This document shows, piece after piece, positions 5,760 to 6,239 of a stretch of DNA of 6,239 nucleotides. Source of the DNA: Rubrobacteraceae bacterium (lineage in GTDB: Bacteria > Actinomycetota > Rubrobacteria > Rubrobacterales > Rubrobacteraceae); the NCBI GenBank assembly GCA_029240775.1, contig JARDZQ010000118.1:1-6239 (forward strand), given 5' to 3'. The notes below the pieces were generated by a model. That model saw nothing but the letters and a program-made list of their open reading frames with translations. It did no database searches and was not told the origin of the DNA. Both the position numbers and the translations under genes were made by a program. The first letter of the stretch is position 1; each line of letters opens with the position of its first letter.

Positions 5760-6124
5760 CGCTCACGGCCGCAAACGTCCACGACTCGATGGTCTTCGAA
5801 GAACTCATCGACGCTGTAGAGCCCATCAAGCGTCCTGGCAGGGGCAGGCCGAGGAGGCGTCCCGAGAAGCTGCATGCCGACAAAGCTTACGACGACAAGA
5901 AGTGCAAAGCAGCCCTGCGAAGGCGTGGGATAAAGAGCCGCATAGCAAGAAAGGGCATAGACAGCAGCAAGAAGTTGGGTCGACACCGGTGGGTGGTGGA
6001 GCGCACGCTGGCCTGGCTTGCGAAGTACCGCAGACTTACGATTCGCTACGAGCGCAGAGACGACATCCATGAGGCGTTTCTCCATCTTGGCTGTTCATTG
6101 ATCTGCTTCAACTACCTCTCATGA
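5328..6124 (+). CDS. IS5-family transposase, full-length orfAB by -1 frameshift
   Basis: Joining the first frame to the -1 frame inside AAAAGGGGGG (5658-5667) gives a 265-residue transposase. Slippage on AAA gives PAKKGGPKTG and slippage on GGG gives PAKRGGPKTG; both match the family and have equal length. The second frame then reads NPTDKGKKGTKRHVVSDRKG, followed by the second catalytic Asp in LHADKAYDD (codon at 5879) and the catalytic Glu in RWVVERTLAW (codon at 5999), with RRLTIRYERR nearby. The DDE triad is complete and the C-terminus (LGCSLICFNYLS) is normal. The product cuts and pastes the element using the terminal repeats. The -1 shift is probably programmed rather than a decay mutation, since everything else is intact and the join falls in homopolymer runs, but a simple indel cannot be excluded. 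Confidence 0.85.
5658..5667 (+). promoter_or_regulatory. Putative -1 frameshift site AAAAGGGGGG
   Basis: Frame 0 reads GCC AAA AGG GGG GCC; the -1 frame reads AAG GGG GGC. This is where family similarity passes from one frame to the other. It is not a perfect X-XXY-YYZ heptamer, but four A and six G in a row allow tRNA slippage. Confidence 0.6.
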
Positions 6125-6125
6125 G

Positions 6126-6142
6126 GGTTTTGATAGGCTCAC
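6126..6142 (-). repeat. IS right terminal inverted repeat
   Basis: Reads GTGAGCCTATCAAAACC on the minus strand, the partner of 5289-5305. The transposase stop codon lies one base before it. Confidence 0.9.
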
Positions 6143-6145
6143 TAA
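6143..6145. repeat. Target site duplication TAA, right copy
   Basis: Matches TAA at 5286-5288 on the other side of the IS. Confidence 0.75.
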
Positions 6146-6239
6146 GGACGTTAATTATCCCTCTACTGCATGAATGGCAGCGCATTGTTCTCCGAGGAGT
6201 ACACAGTTCCTAAGTTGTTGATTACTTGGTAAATCGTTA

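Larger units (their letters stand above)
5289..6142 (+). mobile_element. Complete IS5-family insertion sequence (IS427 type), 854 bp
   Basis: Bounded by GTGAGCC...GGCTCAC terminal inverted repeats (17 bases, one mismatch) and flanked by TAA target duplications. It contains one DDE transposase split into two overlapping frames, as is common in the IS427 group of roughly 850 bp. Ends, transposase catalytic residues and frameshift region all look intact, so the copy may be active or recently inserted. It lies upstream of, and divergent from, the SRPBCC-GAF pair. Confidence 0.92.

Noticed and set aside
5285..6085. 266-codon open frame antisense to the IS
   Set aside because: Entirely opposite the transposase, with no recognisable family; a by-product of GC-rich coding sequence.

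Overview
High-GC bacterial DNA, most likely from an actinobacterium. The coding regions are strongly GC-biased, the GC-rich strands carry many long antisense open frames, and most genes start behind clear AGGAGG-type ribosome sites. A Rubrobacter-like origin would fit the cupin and DUF5872-type proteins, but that assignment is inference.

Layout. (1) 1-2626, all on the minus strand and read right to left: a DUF5872-type hydrophilic protein; a NodB-family polysaccharide deacetylase; an acyl-CoA dehydrogenase-like protein; and the N-terminal 74 residues of a NodS-like SAM methyltransferase that runs off the left edge. The last three are joined by two 4-base ATGA stop/start overlaps, so they are very probably co-translated. 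They look like the edge of a surface-glycan or glycolipid modification cluster. (2) 2627-2992: gene-poor gap. (3) 2993-3331, plus strand: a small cupin protein that has lost the usual His-x-His metal ligands. (4) 3332-4092: 761 bases with no convincing gene. Inside, on the minus strand at about 3802-3848, is the 3' half of a tRNA-Thr(CGT) gene without its 5' half. It is framed by a 9-base inverted repeat and a 12-base direct repeat, as expected for an attachment site left by an integrative element. (5) 4093-5160, minus strand: an SRPBCC-family protein and, 24 bases downstream, a GAF-domain protein, probably one transcript. (6) 5289-6142: a complete 854-bp IS5-family element of the IS427 type, with 17-bp terminal inverted repeats, a TAA target duplication, and a transposase split over two frames joined by a -1 shift in an AAAAGGGGGG run. 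(7) 6146-6239: no gene seen.

No CRISPR array, rRNA gene or intact tRNA gene is visible. The least ordinary part is the attachment-site-like region at 3719-3972. If it is the distal att copy, the sequence to its right (GAF, SRPBCC, IS) would belong to an integrated island, and an intact minus-strand tRNA-Thr(CGT) gene should lie beyond the right edge. No clearly new multi-gene system can be demonstrated here.
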